Assembly (NCBI GenBank): GCA_946482585.1
Contig: CAMLSI010000075.1
Span: 1 to 14,816 of the forward strand
DNA: 14,816 nucleotides
Source: an uncultured Lysobacteraceae bacterium
GTDB lineage: Bacteria; Pseudomonadota; Gammaproteobacteria; Xanthomonadales; Rhodanobacteraceae
Direction of reading: 5' to 3'
In this document: piece after piece, positions 7,374 through 14,474 of the stretch
Numbering within the stretch: position 1 is the stretch's first letter
How the letters are laid out: every line of letters starts with the position of its first letter
Position numbers and translations under genes: made by a program
The notes under the pieces: generated by a model
What the model saw: only the letters and a program-made list of their open reading frames with translations
The model's database searches: none
What the model was told of the DNA's origin: nothing

Positions 7374-8176
7374 GCGCGACCCGCCGCGCGCAACGCAGCG
7401 ACGAGCTTGCGGAAATAGAACTCCGGCAGGAAGCGCTTGAGTCGCCAGCGCGTGCGTTCGGGCGCGGTGGGGATGATCATGAAGCGGCCGGCCATGACCG
7501 CGTCGACGACCGTCGCGGCGATGTCGTCGGCGGTTTCCGCGGCGCGTTCCATGAGCTTGGACGCCATGTTGCGCGTCGCTTCCGGACCGCGGAAATTCTC
7601 GAGCAGGTTGGTGCGAAAGAAGGACGGGCAGAGCACCGACACGCCGACGTTGCTGTCGGCCAGCGCGAGCTCGGCGCGCAGCGTTTCCGACAGTGTGACG
7701 ACGGCGGCTTTCGCGACCGAATACGAACACAGGCCGCCGGCGCCGGCGAGGCCGGCGAACGACGCGGTGTTGATCACGTGGCCGCTGCGCTGGGCGATCA
7801 TGCCGGGCACGAAGGCCTGGCAGCCGCGCACGACACTCATGAGGTTGATGTCGAGCATCCAGCGCCAGTCGGCGAGCGAGGTCTGCAGCAGCGAACCGGC
7901 CGAGGCGACACCGGCATTGTTGTAGAGATGGTCGACGCCGCCCCACTGCGCGACGACCGCGTCGCGCAGCGCGAGCACCGCCTCGTCGCTGGCGACGTCG
8001 ACGTGAAACGTCGCGGCCTCGGCGCCGCGGGCGCGGACTTCGGCGGCGACGGCTTCGGCGCGTTCCAGCGAGATGTCGGCGAGTCCAACGCGCCAGCCTT
8101 TGTCCGCATAGCGCAGCGCAATCGCGCGTCCGAGTCCGCTGCCGCCGCCCGTGATGAGTACCCGTCGTGCGCTCAT
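7370..8176 (-). CDS. short-chain dehydrogenase/reductase (classical SDR)
   Basis: A 268-residue classical SDR. It has the cofactor motif TGGGSGLG (residues 9-16), D34 at the end of the second strand (VGLADIS), which favours NAD(H), NNAG at 86-89, and catalytic Y152-x3-K156 in SYSVAK, preceded by the serine in NTASFAG. The C-terminus (PERTRWRLKRFLPEFYFRKLV) is basic and amphipathic and goes beyond the usual SDR core; such tails often associate with membranes, which would suit a lipid-like substrate (inference). Start ATG 8176; the upstream GGGGCGG is only a modest ribosome binding site. It is the first gene of a probable two-gene operon with the saccharopine dehydrogenase-like gene, and diverges from a second SDR across a 141-base gap. 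Confidence 0.9.
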   Translation of the reverse strand: MSARRVLITGGGSGLGRAIALRYADKGWRVGLADISLERAEAVAAEVRARGAEAATFHVDVASDEAVLALRDAVVAQWGGVDHLYNNAGVASAGSLLQTSLADWRWMLDINLMSVVRGCQAFVPGMIAQRSGHVINTASFAGLAGAGGLCSYSVAKAAVVTLSETLRAELALADSNVGVSVLCPSFFRTNLLENFRGPEATRNMASKLMERAAETADDIAATVVDAVMAGRFMIIPTAPERTRWRLKRFLPEFYFRKLVAALRAAGRA

Positions 8177-8267
8177 GTCCGCCCCGTCTGTTCGATTGCG
8201 GCTACTCTGCCAGATGGACGCGCGAAAACCGCGCCGCGCCGCATGAAAAATCGCCGTCGACGTCGCG

Positions 8268-8273
8268 TATGCT
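8268..8273 (+). promoter_or_regulatory. possible -10 element for the plus-strand SDR gene
   Basis: TATGCT matches TATAAT at four of six positions and lies 44 bases before ATG 8318, in the 141-base gap between divergent SDR genes. The -35 match is poor (TGAAAA at 18-base spacing). A short hairpin, CCCGC (8281-8285) with GCGGG (8291-8295), follows in the leader. I see no convincing minus-strand promoter for the other SDR. Confidence 0.25.
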
Positions 8274-8317
8274 GCTTTTTCCCGCCGTTTGCGGGCTCAT
8301 TTCGCGTTGGAGTTCCG

Positions 8318-9079
8318 ATGACCGAAATTCTGTTCGATCTTTCCGGCAAGACCGCGCTCGTCACCGGCGCAAGTCGCGGCATCGGTGCGGCGACCGCGCA
8401 ACTGCTCGCGCGCCACGGCGCCGACGTCATCGTGTCGAGCCGACGCCGTGAGGCGTGCGAGGAAGTCGTTGCGGCCATCGTCGCCGCGGGCGGCAAGGCG
8501 CGCGCAGTACCCGCGCACATCGGCGACATCGACGCGATCGACGCGTTGTTCGCTGAACTCGACGCGCAGGGCGCGCGGCTCGATCTGCTCGTCAACAACG
8601 CTGCGGCGAATCCGTATTTCGGTCCCATGCTCGACATGCCGCTGTCGGCCTACGACAAGACCGTCGAGGTCAACATTCGTGGCTATTTCTACATGACGCA
8701 GCAGGCCGCACGGCGCATGCGCGGCCACGGCGGCGCCATCGTCAACGTCGCTTCGGTCAACGGCCGGCGCGCGGCGCCGGGGCAGGGCGTCTACTCTTTC
8801 TCCAAGGCGGCCATTCTCTCGATGACTGAAGCCTGGGCGCGCGAACTCGCGCCGGTGCAGATCCGCGTCAACGCCGTGCTGCCCGGACTCACCGATACGA
8901 AATTCGCGAGCGCGCTGACGCAGAACCCCGACATCATGAAGATGCTGCTGCGCACGATTCCGATGGCGCGCGCAGCACAGCCCGAGGAAATCGCACCGCT
9001 GATCCTGTTCCTGTGTTCGCCCGCGGCGAGCTACGTGACCGGCGCGAGCTTCGCGGCCGACGGCGGTTATCTGAGCTGA
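8318..9079 (+). CDS. short-chain dehydrogenase/reductase (FabG/DHRS4-like SDR)
   Basis: A 253-residue classical SDR starting at ATG 8318 with GGAG at 8309-8312. Motifs are TGASRGIG (residues 16-23), VSSRR after the second strand (Arg residues there favour NADP(H)), NNAA in place of NNAG, a catalytic Ser in VNVASVNG, Y159-x3-K163 in YSFSK, PG followed by TDT, and the C-terminal ASYVTGASFAADGGY typical of FabG-like enzymes. The NNAANPYFGP signature is common in a proteobacterial subgroup called simply SDR family oxidoreductase or glucose 1-dehydrogenase-like; the substrate is unknown. No terminator with a T tract is visible after its stop. The next stretch on this strand is antisense to the proposed small RNA. 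Confidence 0.92.
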   Translation: MTEILFDLSGKTALVTGASRGIGAATAQLLARHGADVIVSSRRREACEEVVAAIVAAGGKARAVPAHIGDIDAIDALFAELDAQGARLDLLVNNAAANPYFGPMLDMPLSAYDKTVEVNIRGYFYMTQQAARRMRGHGGAIVNVASVNGRRAAPGQGVYSFSKAAILSMTEAWARELAPVQIRVNAVLPGLTDTKFASALTQNPDIMKMLLRTIPMARAAQPEEIAPLILFLCSPAASYVTGASFAADGGYLS

Positions 9080-9192
9080 GCGCCGCGCGTAGCGACGCTG
9101 CGGTCCCGACCGATCGACACAGGCGTCCGGCAGGGTTCGGGGGACAAGAAGCACAGCACGAGAGCAATGGCGCGCACGTTCGCCGCGGCCCC

Positions 9193-9234
9193 AAAAGAAA
9201 GACCCCGAAGGCCAGGGGAGGACCTTCGAGGTCT
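9193..9234 (-). terminator. intrinsic terminator of the putative sRNA (or of polA)
   Basis: On the minus strand the stem AGACC-U-CGAAGG (9234-9223) pairs with CCUUCG-G-GGUCU (9211-9200) through one G-U wobble. The 11-base loop UCCUCCCCUGG (9222-9212) is followed at once by UUUCUUUU (9200-9193). The loop carries the same motif as the upstream loops, so the terminator may also be a pairing site. Confidence 0.75.
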
Positions 9235-9345
9235 GGGGTGCGGAGCCAGGTCTGGGGAGGAACCTGACTCCGGTGGTTCATCCAGGGAGGGGAATGAACC
9301 AGGTGCCGTTGCGTGCACCTGCGAAGTAAGACGGTCCAGGGAGGA
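9212..9345 (-). repeat. four copies of a CCTCCC loop motif
   Basis: On the minus strand the motif core CCTCCC, usually extended as TCCTCCC(C)TGG, occurs in the loops at about 9336-9345, 9282-9293, 9252-9261 and 9212-9222. The stems that present it differ in sequence, so the motif is conserved while the stems are not: the pattern expected of repeated unpaired pairing sites, not of simple tandem duplication. Confidence 0.75.
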
Positions 9346-9370
9346 AAAGGTTCGCAGCGTCGCCCGGCTC

Positions 9371-9401
9371 GATTCAGAATTCATTCATCGCGTTCTGAAT
9401 C
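9371..9401. repeat. 9-bp inverted repeat just after polA
   Basis: GATTCAGAA (9371-9379) and TTCTGAATC (9393-9401) are perfect inverted arms around a 13-base AT-rich loop, 18 bases after the polA stop and just upstream of the putative sRNA. No T tract follows on either strand. It could be an operator or the first stem-loop of the RNA. Confidence 0.55.
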
Positions 9402-9418
9402 AATGACTTGCATAAATA

Positions 9419-12160
9419 TCAGTGCGCTTCATCCCAATTCGCGCCGGTGCCGATATCGACGACGAGCGGGACCGCAAGTTCCGCCGCGGCGCTCATGCGT
9501 TCGCGCAGACCGTCGCCGATTTCGGCGATCGCGTCCTCGCGGACCTCGAGCACCAGTTCGTCGTGCACCTGCATCAGCATGCGCGCATCGGCGCGGTCGC
9601 CGAGCCAGGCGTCGACCGTGATCATGGCGCGCTTGATGATGTCCGCAGCCGTGCCCTGCATCGGCGCGTTGATCGCGGCGCGCTCGGCGCCGGCGCGCAG
9701 GTTCGGATTGCGCGCGCGGATGTCGTCGAGATACAGCCGCCGTCCGAATACGGTTTCGACGTAGCCGTCGCGATGCGCCTGTTCGCGGATGTCGTCCATG
9801 AACTGGCGGACGCCGGGATAGCGCGCGAAATAGCGCGCGATGTACTCGTTCGCCTCGTTGCGCGCAATCCCGAGCTGGCGCGCGAGGCCGAACGCGCCCA
9901 TGCCGTACATCAGCCCGAAGTTGATCGCCTTCGCGGCGCGGCGCTGGTTCGCGTCGACCTGATCGGGCGGCAGCCCGAACACTTCGGCCGCGGTCGCGCG
10001 ATGCACGTCCTGGCCGCCGACGAAAGCGCTGAGCAAGCCGGCGTCGCCGGACAGGTGCGCCATGATGCGCAGTTCGATCTGCGAATAGTCGGCCGCGAGG
10101 ATGCGGAATCCGGGCGGCGCGATGAAGGCCTGGCGGATGCGGCGGCCTTCCTCGGTCCGGATCGGGATGTTCTGCAGGTTCGGTTCCGACGACGACAGGC
10201 GCCCTGTCGCTGCGATCGCCTGGCCGTAGCTCGTATGTACGCGGCCCGTGTGCGGATTGACGTTGTCGGCGAGCTTGTCGGTGTAGGTCGAGCGCAGCTT
10301 CGCGAGGCCGCGGTAGTCGAGGATCAGGCGCGGCAGTTCGTGCTGGTCGGCGATCGCGTCGAGCGCTTCTTCGTTCGTCGACGGCTGTCCGGTCGGCGTC
10401 TTCACGACGACGGGCAGCTTCAGTTCGTCGAACAGGATCGCCTGCAGCTGCTTCGGCGAGTCGAGGCTGAAGCTGCGGCCCGCTATCGTGTAGGCATGTT
10501 GCTGGATCTCGTGCATGCGCTTGGCGAGCTCGTTGCTCTGCACGCGCAGAGCCTGGATGTCGATGAGTACGCCGCGCTGCTCCATGCGTGCGAGCACCGG
10601 GATCAGCGGTGCTTCGATGGTCTCGTAGACCTCGCGCAGTTTCGGTTCGCTATCGAGTTTTTCCCAGAGCACGCGATGCAGACGCAGCGTGACGTCGGCG
10701 TCTTCGGCGGCGTAGTTCGTCGCCTGCTCGAGATCGACCTGGCTGAACGGAATCTGCTTGGCCCCTTTGCCGGTCACGCTCTCGTACGGAATCGGTGTGT
10801 AGCCGAGATAGCGTTTCGCGAGCGAGTCCATGTCGTGACGCGTCGCGGTCGAGTTCCAGACGTAGGACTCGAGCATGGAGTCGAACTTCACGCCGCGCAC
10901 GGTGATGCCGTAACGCGACAGCACGTTGATGTCGTACTTCGCGTGCTGGCCGAGCTTGGCCTTGCTCTCGTCCTCGAGCAGCGGTTTCAGTATCGCGAGC
11001 ACGGCATCGCGGCCGAGTTGCGCCGGTGCGCCCGGATAGTCGTGCGCGAGCGGTACATAGGCCGCTTCGCCGCTGTGTACCGCGAATGACAGGCCGACGA
11101 TCTCGGCCCGCAAAGGGTCGAGCGACGTCGTTTCGGTGTCGAACGCGACCACTTCGGCGAGCTGCAGGCGCTGCAGCCAGCTCTCGAGCTGTTGCGCATC
11201 GGTGATGCAGTCGTATTTGCCCGGCGCGGACAGGGCCGGATCGAGCTGCGTGTCGCCGGCCACCGGCTTGCGGTATTGCGCGGGTACGTTCGCGCCGCGC
11301 AGTTCCTCGCCGCCACCCTTGCCGTCGAGATCCTTGAGCGCCGCATTGAATCCGTAGCGCGTATAGAGCACACGCAGCGACTCCGTGTCGCGTTCGCGCA
11401 GCACGAGTTCGGTCGGCCCCTGCGGCAGCGCGACGTCGGTCTTGATCGTGGCGAGCAGGCGCGACAGCGGCAGCCGCGGCAGTGCGGCGCGCAGGTTCTC
11501 GCCGATCTTGCCGCCGACCTTGTCGGCACTTGCCATGAGATTGTCGAGCGTCTGGTACTCCGCGAGCCATTTCGCCGCGGTCTTGGGCCCGCATTTCTCC
11601 ACGCCGGGAATGTTGTCGACGCTGTCCCCCATGAGCGCGAGGAAGTCGACGATCTGTGCCGGATGCACGCCGAACTTCTCGAATACGCCGGCCGGGTCGA
11701 GCGTCGTATTCGTCATCGTGTTGCTCAGGGTGACGTGCGGACCGACGAGCTGGGCCATGTCCTTGTCGCCTGTGGATACGACGACGTCGACGCCGAGCGC
11801 CGCAGCCTGCAACGCGAGCGTGCCGATCACGTCGTCAGCCTCGACGCCGGCTTCACGCAGGATCGGAAAGCCGAGCGCCTTCACGATCTCGCACATTGGA
11901 TCGATCTGCGCGCGCAGCTCGTCCGGCATCGGCGGCCGGTTCGCCTTGTATGCCGGATAGAGCGCGTCGCGAAAAGTCGGTCCCGACGCGTCGCAGACGA
12001 AGGCTGCGTAATCCGGTTTGGTCTTCAGCGTGGTGCGCAGCATGTTGACGACGCCGAACAGCGCGCCGGTCGGCTCGCCGGCCGCGTTGCTCAGCGGCGG
12101 CAACGCGTGGAACGCACGATAGAGGTAGCTGGACCCGTCGATCAGCACCAGAGTCGGCAT
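9419..12160 (-). CDS. polA: DNA polymerase I
   Basis: A 913-residue DNA polymerase I (E. coli 928) that fills gaps in excision repair and replaces Okazaki primers. Three domains are visible. The 5'-3' nuclease (about 1-290) starts LVLIDGSSYLYRAFHALPPL and contains STGDKDMAQLV and LMGDSVDNIPGV with a helix-hairpin-helix GPKTAAKWL. The 3'-5' proofreading domain keeps its metal ligands D341-T-E343, so editing is likely active, unlike in Taq. The polymerase domain has motif A DYSQIELR (D691), motif B RRAAKAINFGLMYGMGAFGLA and motif C QVHDELVLEV (D867, E868). All key residues are present. ATG 12160 is preceded by AGGGAGA at 12166-12172. It diverges from the DUF2782-type gene, and a putative small RNA follows its 3' end on the same strand. 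Confidence 0.98.
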   Translation of the reverse strand: MPTLVLIDGSSYLYRAFHALPPLSNAAGEPTGALFGVVNMLRTTLKTKPDYAAFVCDASGPTFRDALYPAYKANRPPMPDELRAQIDPMCEIVKALGFPILREAGVEADDVIGTLALQAAALGVDVVVSTGDKDMAQLVGPHVTLSNTMTNTTLDPAGVFEKFGVHPAQIVDFLALMGDSVDNIPGVEKCGPKTAAKWLAEYQTLDNLMASADKVGGKIGENLRAALPRLPLSRLLATIKTDVALPQGPTELVLRERDTESLRVLYTRYGFNAALKDLDGKGGGEELRGANVPAQYRKPVAGDTQLDPALSAPGKYDCITDAQQLESWLQRLQLAEVVAFDTETTSLDPLRAEIVGLSFAVHSGEAAYVPLAHDYPGAPAQLGRDAVLAILKPLLEDESKAKLGQHAKYDINVLSRYGITVRGVKFDSMLESYVWNSTATRHDMDSLAKRYLGYTPIPYESVTGKGAKQIPFSQVDLEQATNYAAEDADVTLRLHRVLWEKLDSEPKLREVYETIEAPLIPVLARMEQRGVLIDIQALRVQSNELAKRMHEIQQHAYTIAGRSFSLDSPKQLQAILFDELKLPVVVKTPTGQPSTNEEALDAIADQHELPRLILDYRGLAKLRSTYTDKLADNVNPHTGRVHTSYGQAIAATGRLSSSEPNLQNIPIRTEEGRRIRQAFIAPPGFRILAADYSQIELRIMAHLSGDAGLLSAFVGGQDVHRATAAEVFGLPPDQVDANQRRAAKAINFGLMYGMGAFGLARQLGIARNEANEYIARYFARYPGVRQFMDDIREQAHRDGYVETVFGRRLYLDDIRARNPNLRAGAERAAINAPMQGTAADIIKRAMITVDAWLGDRADARMLMQVHDELVLEVREDAIAEIGDGLRERMSAAAELAVPLVVDIGTGANWDEAH

Positions 12161-12165
12161 GATGT

Positions 12166-12172
12166 TCTCCCT
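12166..12172 (-). promoter_or_regulatory. polA ribosome binding site
   Basis: AGGGAGA on the minus strand stands five bases before ATG 12160 and fixes that start. Its AGGGAG core is complementary over six bases to CUCCCU in two loops of the putative sRNA downstream of polA, so polA itself is one conceivable target. Six bases can match by chance. Confidence 0.7.
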
Positions 12173-12270
12173 TGCAGACGCCGAGCTTGGCCCAGCGTGA
12201 CTGTCCTTTCAATGCGGACGACAAAGCGCCCTCGTCACGTCGCGGCGACATCGGTCCATTCAGGCCGATT

Positions 12271-12279
12271 TGCTATTCT
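12271..12279 (+). promoter_or_regulatory. likely extended -10 promoter of the DUF2782-type gene
   Basis: TGC-TATTCT has the TGn extension and four of six matches to TATAAT. It lies 70 bases before ATG 12349, between the divergent polA and DUF2782-type genes. The -35 position (TCGGTC) is weak. I find no equally good polA promoter on the other strand. Confidence 0.45.
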
Positions 12280-12348
12280 GCCCGCATGCCGGTCCGATAC
12301 GGTTGCAGCGATGCACAGGCCGGCCCACAGCCATTCGCGGAGTCCACC

Positions 12349-12753
12349 ATGAAGCGCACTGCCTTTTTCGCCGTCCTGCTGTTCGCCGGTGTCGCGACGG
12401 TCTCGGCGGCCTCCGACAAACCCGCCGCGGAGAAACCGCCGCAGCGTGCCGATCTCACCGATGCACCTCCGCCGGCGATGAACGACCCCGGGGTCAAGAC
12501 GCCGCAGAGCGATCTCGAAAAAGCCAAGGCCGACGCGCGCAACGCGGACAAACCCGACGTCTCGGTTCGCAAGGAGGGCGACGACACGATCGAGGAATAC
12601 CGCTCCAGCGGTCGGGTGAGCATGATCCGCATCACCGGCAAGAGCGGCATCACGCAGACCTATATCGACACCGACGGCGACGGTCGCCTCGAAGGCAATC
12701 CGAAAGAAGGTCCGGTCGCGCCGGTGTACTACAAGTTGTACGAGTGGAATTGA
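12349..12753 (+). CDS. small secreted DUF2782-family protein
   Basis: A 134-residue protein with a clear signal peptide (MKRTAFFAVLLFAGVATVSA, cut before or after the next Ala). A Pro/Ala/Asp/Lys-rich disordered stretch follows to about residue 65, then a compact C-terminal domain starting PDVSVRKEGDDTIEEYRSSGR and ending YYKLYEWN. The core V.VR.EGD.T..EYR..G....I.I...G..Y is what I recall for DUF2782, a gammaproteobacterial periplasmic family of unknown function commonly encoded beside polA. The long low-complexity spacer between signal and domain is larger than I remember for Pseudomonas members. Start ATG 12349 with GGAG at 12338-12341; longer frames upstream are not supported. A bidirectional terminator directly follows. 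Confidence 0.85.
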   Translation: MKRTAFFAVLLFAGVATVSAASDKPAAEKPPQRADLTDAPPPAMNDPGVKTPQSDLEKAKADARNADKPDVSVRKEGDDTIEEYRSSGRVSMIRITGKSGITQTYIDTDGDGRLEGNPKEGPVAPVYYKLYEWN

Positions 12754-12759
12754 AGAAAG

Positions 12760-12793
12760 CGGCGCCAGGCCTGGCCGAAGGCGCCGTCTTTCT
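12760..12793. terminator. bidirectional intrinsic terminator between convergent genes
   Basis: CGGCGCC (12760-12766) pairs with GGCGCCG (12780-12786) around a 13-base loop. On the plus strand TCTTTCT follows; on the minus strand CTTTCTTC follows. It therefore can serve both the DUF2782-type gene and purH, whose stops lie 7 and 13 bases from its edges. Confidence 0.7.
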
Positions 12794-12798
12794 GGCTT

Positions 12799-14376
12799 CT
12801 AGTGGCGGAAGTGCCGCACGCCGGTGAACACCATCGCCATGTCGTGTTCGTCGGCCGCCGCGATGACTTCGTCGTCGCGCAGGGAGCCGCCGGGCTGGAT
12901 CACGGCGCGGATGCCGGCCTTCGCCGCAGTATCGATGCCGTCGCGGAACGGGAAGAACGCATCGGATGCCATCACGCTGTCGCGGACTTCGAGGCCGGCC
13001 TCCTCGGCCTTCATCGCGGCGATGCGTGCGCTGATGACGCGGCTCATCTGACCCGCGCCGATGCCGATGCTCTGGCCGCCCTTCGCGTACACGATCGCAT
13101 TCGACTTCACGTACATCGCGACGTGCCACGCGAACAGCAGGTCGCGCAGTTCTTCCGCGTTCGGCACGCGCTTGCTCACGACCTGCAGGTCCGACAGCAG
13201 CAGCGTGTCGCGATCGGCATCCTGCATCAGCAGGCCGCCGGCGATGCGCTTGAGGTCGGTGGTATGGGCGGCCTGTTCCGGCCAGTGGCCGGTCGCCAGG
13301 ATGCGCACATTGGGTTTCTTGGAGAAAACCGCCAATGCGGCCTCGTCGACTTCGGGCGCGATGACGACCTCGACGAATTGGCGATCAAGAATCGTGCGTG
13401 CGGTGACCACGTCGAGCGAACGGTTCAGCGCAATGATGCCGCCGAAGGCCGAGGTCGGGTCGCAGGCATAGGCACGCTCGTAGGCGAGCATCGGCGTGTC
13501 GCCGAGCGCCACGCCGCACGGGTTCGCATGCTTGACGATGACGCAGGCCGGCGCGCTGCCGAACGCCTTGACGCATTCGAGCGCCGCGTCCGCGTCGGCG
13601 ATGTTGTTGAACGAGAGTTCCTTGCCGGCGAGTACGCGTGCGGTCGCGACGATGCCGGTCGGCGGATCGCTCTCGACGTAGAGCGCGGCCGACTGGTGGG
13701 GATTCTCGCCGTAGCGCAGCGTCTGCGCGCGGCGGTAACTCAGGTGCAGGCTCGGCGGATAGTTGTCTTCGCGTTCGCCCGTGCGCACGCCGAACCAGTT
13801 CGCGATGAGGCCGTCGTAGCGCGCCGTGTGCGCATAGGTCTTCGCGGCCAGGCGACGGCGCAGTTCCATCGTCGTGCCCTGCGTCGCGTGCAGCGACAGC
13901 AGCAGTTCGGCGTAGTCGGCCGGATCGGTGACGACCGCCACATGCTCGTGATTCTTCGCGGCCGCGCGCAGCATGGCCGGGCCGCCGATGTCGATGTTCT
14001 CGATCGCTTCGTCGAGTGTGCAGTCGGGGCGCGCGGTCGCTTTCTCGAACGGATAGAGGTTGACGACGAGCAGGTCGATCGGGCTGATGCCGTGCTGCGC
14101 CATCACCGCATCGTCGATGCCGCGCCGGCCCAGCAGGCCGCCATGGATCTTCGGATGCAGGGTCTTGACGCGGCCGTCCATGATCTCGGGAAAGCCGGTC
14201 ACGTTGCTGACGTCGGTGACGGGCAGGCCGGCGTCGCGCAGCGAGCGGGCGGTGCCCCCTGTGGACAGCAGGCTAACGCCGAGCGCGTCGAGGCCGCGTG
14301 CGAGATCGAGCAGGCCGGTCTTGTCGGAAACGCTGATCAGCGCGCGGCGTACCGGCACTAGCGTGGCGTCGAACAT
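12799..14376 (-). CDS. purH: bifunctional AICAR transformylase / IMP cyclohydrolase, PurH
   Basis: A 525-residue enzyme (E. coli 529) catalysing the last two steps of IMP synthesis: formyl transfer from 10-formyl-THF to AICAR, then ring closure. The N-terminal cyclohydrolase domain (about 1-200) is MGS-like: [63 protein letters not shown] and [15 protein letters not shown]. The C-terminal transformylase carries [10 protein letters not shown] with K282-H283 (catalytic Lys-His), [13 protein letters not shown] and, near the end, [19 protein letters not shown] and IQPGGSLRD. All hallmarks are present. ATG 14376 is the best start, but the bases before it (CACCTCC) are pyrimidine-rich and not a Shine-Dalgarno; an in-frame GTG six codons downstream is the alternative. 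It lies 98 bases after fis on the same strand, with its own -10 element. Confidence 0.97.
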   Translation of the reverse strand: MFDATLVPVRRALISVSDKTGLLDLARGLDALGVSLLSTGGTARSLRDAGLPVTDVSNVTGFPEIMDGRVKTLHPKIHGGLLGRRGIDDAVMAQHGISPIDLLVVNLYPFEKATARPDCTLDEAIENIDIGGPAMLRAAAKNHEHVAVVTDPADYAELLLSLHATQGTTMELRRRLAAKTYAHTARYDGLIANWFGVRTGEREDNYPPSLHLSYRRAQTLRYGENPHQSAALYVESDPPTGIVATARVLAGKELSFNNIADADAALECVKAFGSAPACVIVKHANPCGVALGDTPMLAYERAYACDPTSAFGGIIALNRSLDVVTARTILDRQFVEVVIAPEVDEAALAVFSKKPNVRILATGHWPEQAAHTTDLKRIAGGLLMQDADRDTLLLSDLQVVSKRVPNAEELRDLLFAWHVAMYVKSNAIVYAKGGQSIGIGAGQMSRVISARIAAMKAEEAGLEVRDSVMASDAFFPFRDGIDTAAKAGIRAVIQPGGSLRDDEVIAAADEHDMAMVFTGVRHFRH

Positions 14377-14408
14377 GGAGGTGTCGCCGGTGGGAAACGA
14401 GGCCGCGG

Positions 14409-14414
14409 ATTATA
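14409..14414 (-). promoter_or_regulatory. -10 element of a likely purH promoter
   Basis: A perfect TATAAT on the minus strand, unusual in this GC-rich sequence, lies 32 bases upstream of ATG 14376 in the fis-purH gap. Transcription would start near 14402, giving a ~26-base leader. The -35 position is GC-rich and does not match, so an activator or another factor may be needed. I recognise no PurR operator. Confidence 0.5.
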
Positions 14415-14439
14415 GCCTCGCGGGCGCCGCCGGCGCGGC

Positions 14440-14465
14440 GCGTTCATGCGTTTCGCGCATAACGC
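14440..14465. other. hairpin downstream of fis
   Basis: GCGTTCATGCG (14440-14450) and CGCATAACGC (14456-14465) form a 10-bp stem with one bulged base and a 5-base loop, 10 bases after the fis stop. There is no T tract, so efficient termination is doubtful. It could stabilise the fis mRNA or attenuate read-through into purH. Confidence 0.45.
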
Positions 14466-14474
14466 GCGAGGGAC

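Larger units (their letters stand above)
9193..9360 (-). ncRNA. putative polA-linked small regulatory RNA with repeated CCUCCC loops
   Basis: Reading the minus strand 5' to 3', successive stem-loops are: CTGCGAA/TTCGCAG (9351-9357 with 9319-9325); CAGGTGC/GCACCTG (9315-9321 with 9300-9306), which shares a few bases with both neighbours; TGGTTCAT/ATGAACCA (9294-9301 and 9274-9281); an 11-bp stem (9262-9272 with 9241-9251); and an 11-12-bp stem (9223-9234 with 9200-9211) followed by TTTCTTTT. All loops except that of the second carry CCTCCC. The strand is set by two facts: the U-rich tail follows only on the minus strand, and the single non-Watson-Crick pair in each of the last two stems is G-U on this strand but A-C on the other. 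C/U-rich loops suggest pairing with G-rich ribosome binding sites, as for Xanthomonas sX13 or the CCUCCUCCC RNAs of Rhodobacter (from memory). Spot 42 occupies the same place after polA in enterobacteria. The 5' end is uncertain and I see no convincing promoter, so a processed polA 3' UTR is possible. Confidence 0.7.

Noticed and set aside
9201..9345. Plus-strand CsrA/RsmA-sequestering RNA with GGGGAGGA loops
   Set aside because: Repeated GGA loops on the plus strand look attractive, but two stems have C-A mismatches on that strand, the loops are longer than usual and no plus-strand T tract follows. The minus-strand reading fits better.
9422..11089. Long plus-strand open frame of 555 codons opposite polA
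   Set aside because: Antisense shadow of polA with no recognisable motif; high-GC genes regularly leave such frames open.
12802..14361. Long plus-strand open frame of 519 codons opposite purH
   Set aside because: Shadow of purH, rich in Arg/His/Asp/Val, with no family resemblance.
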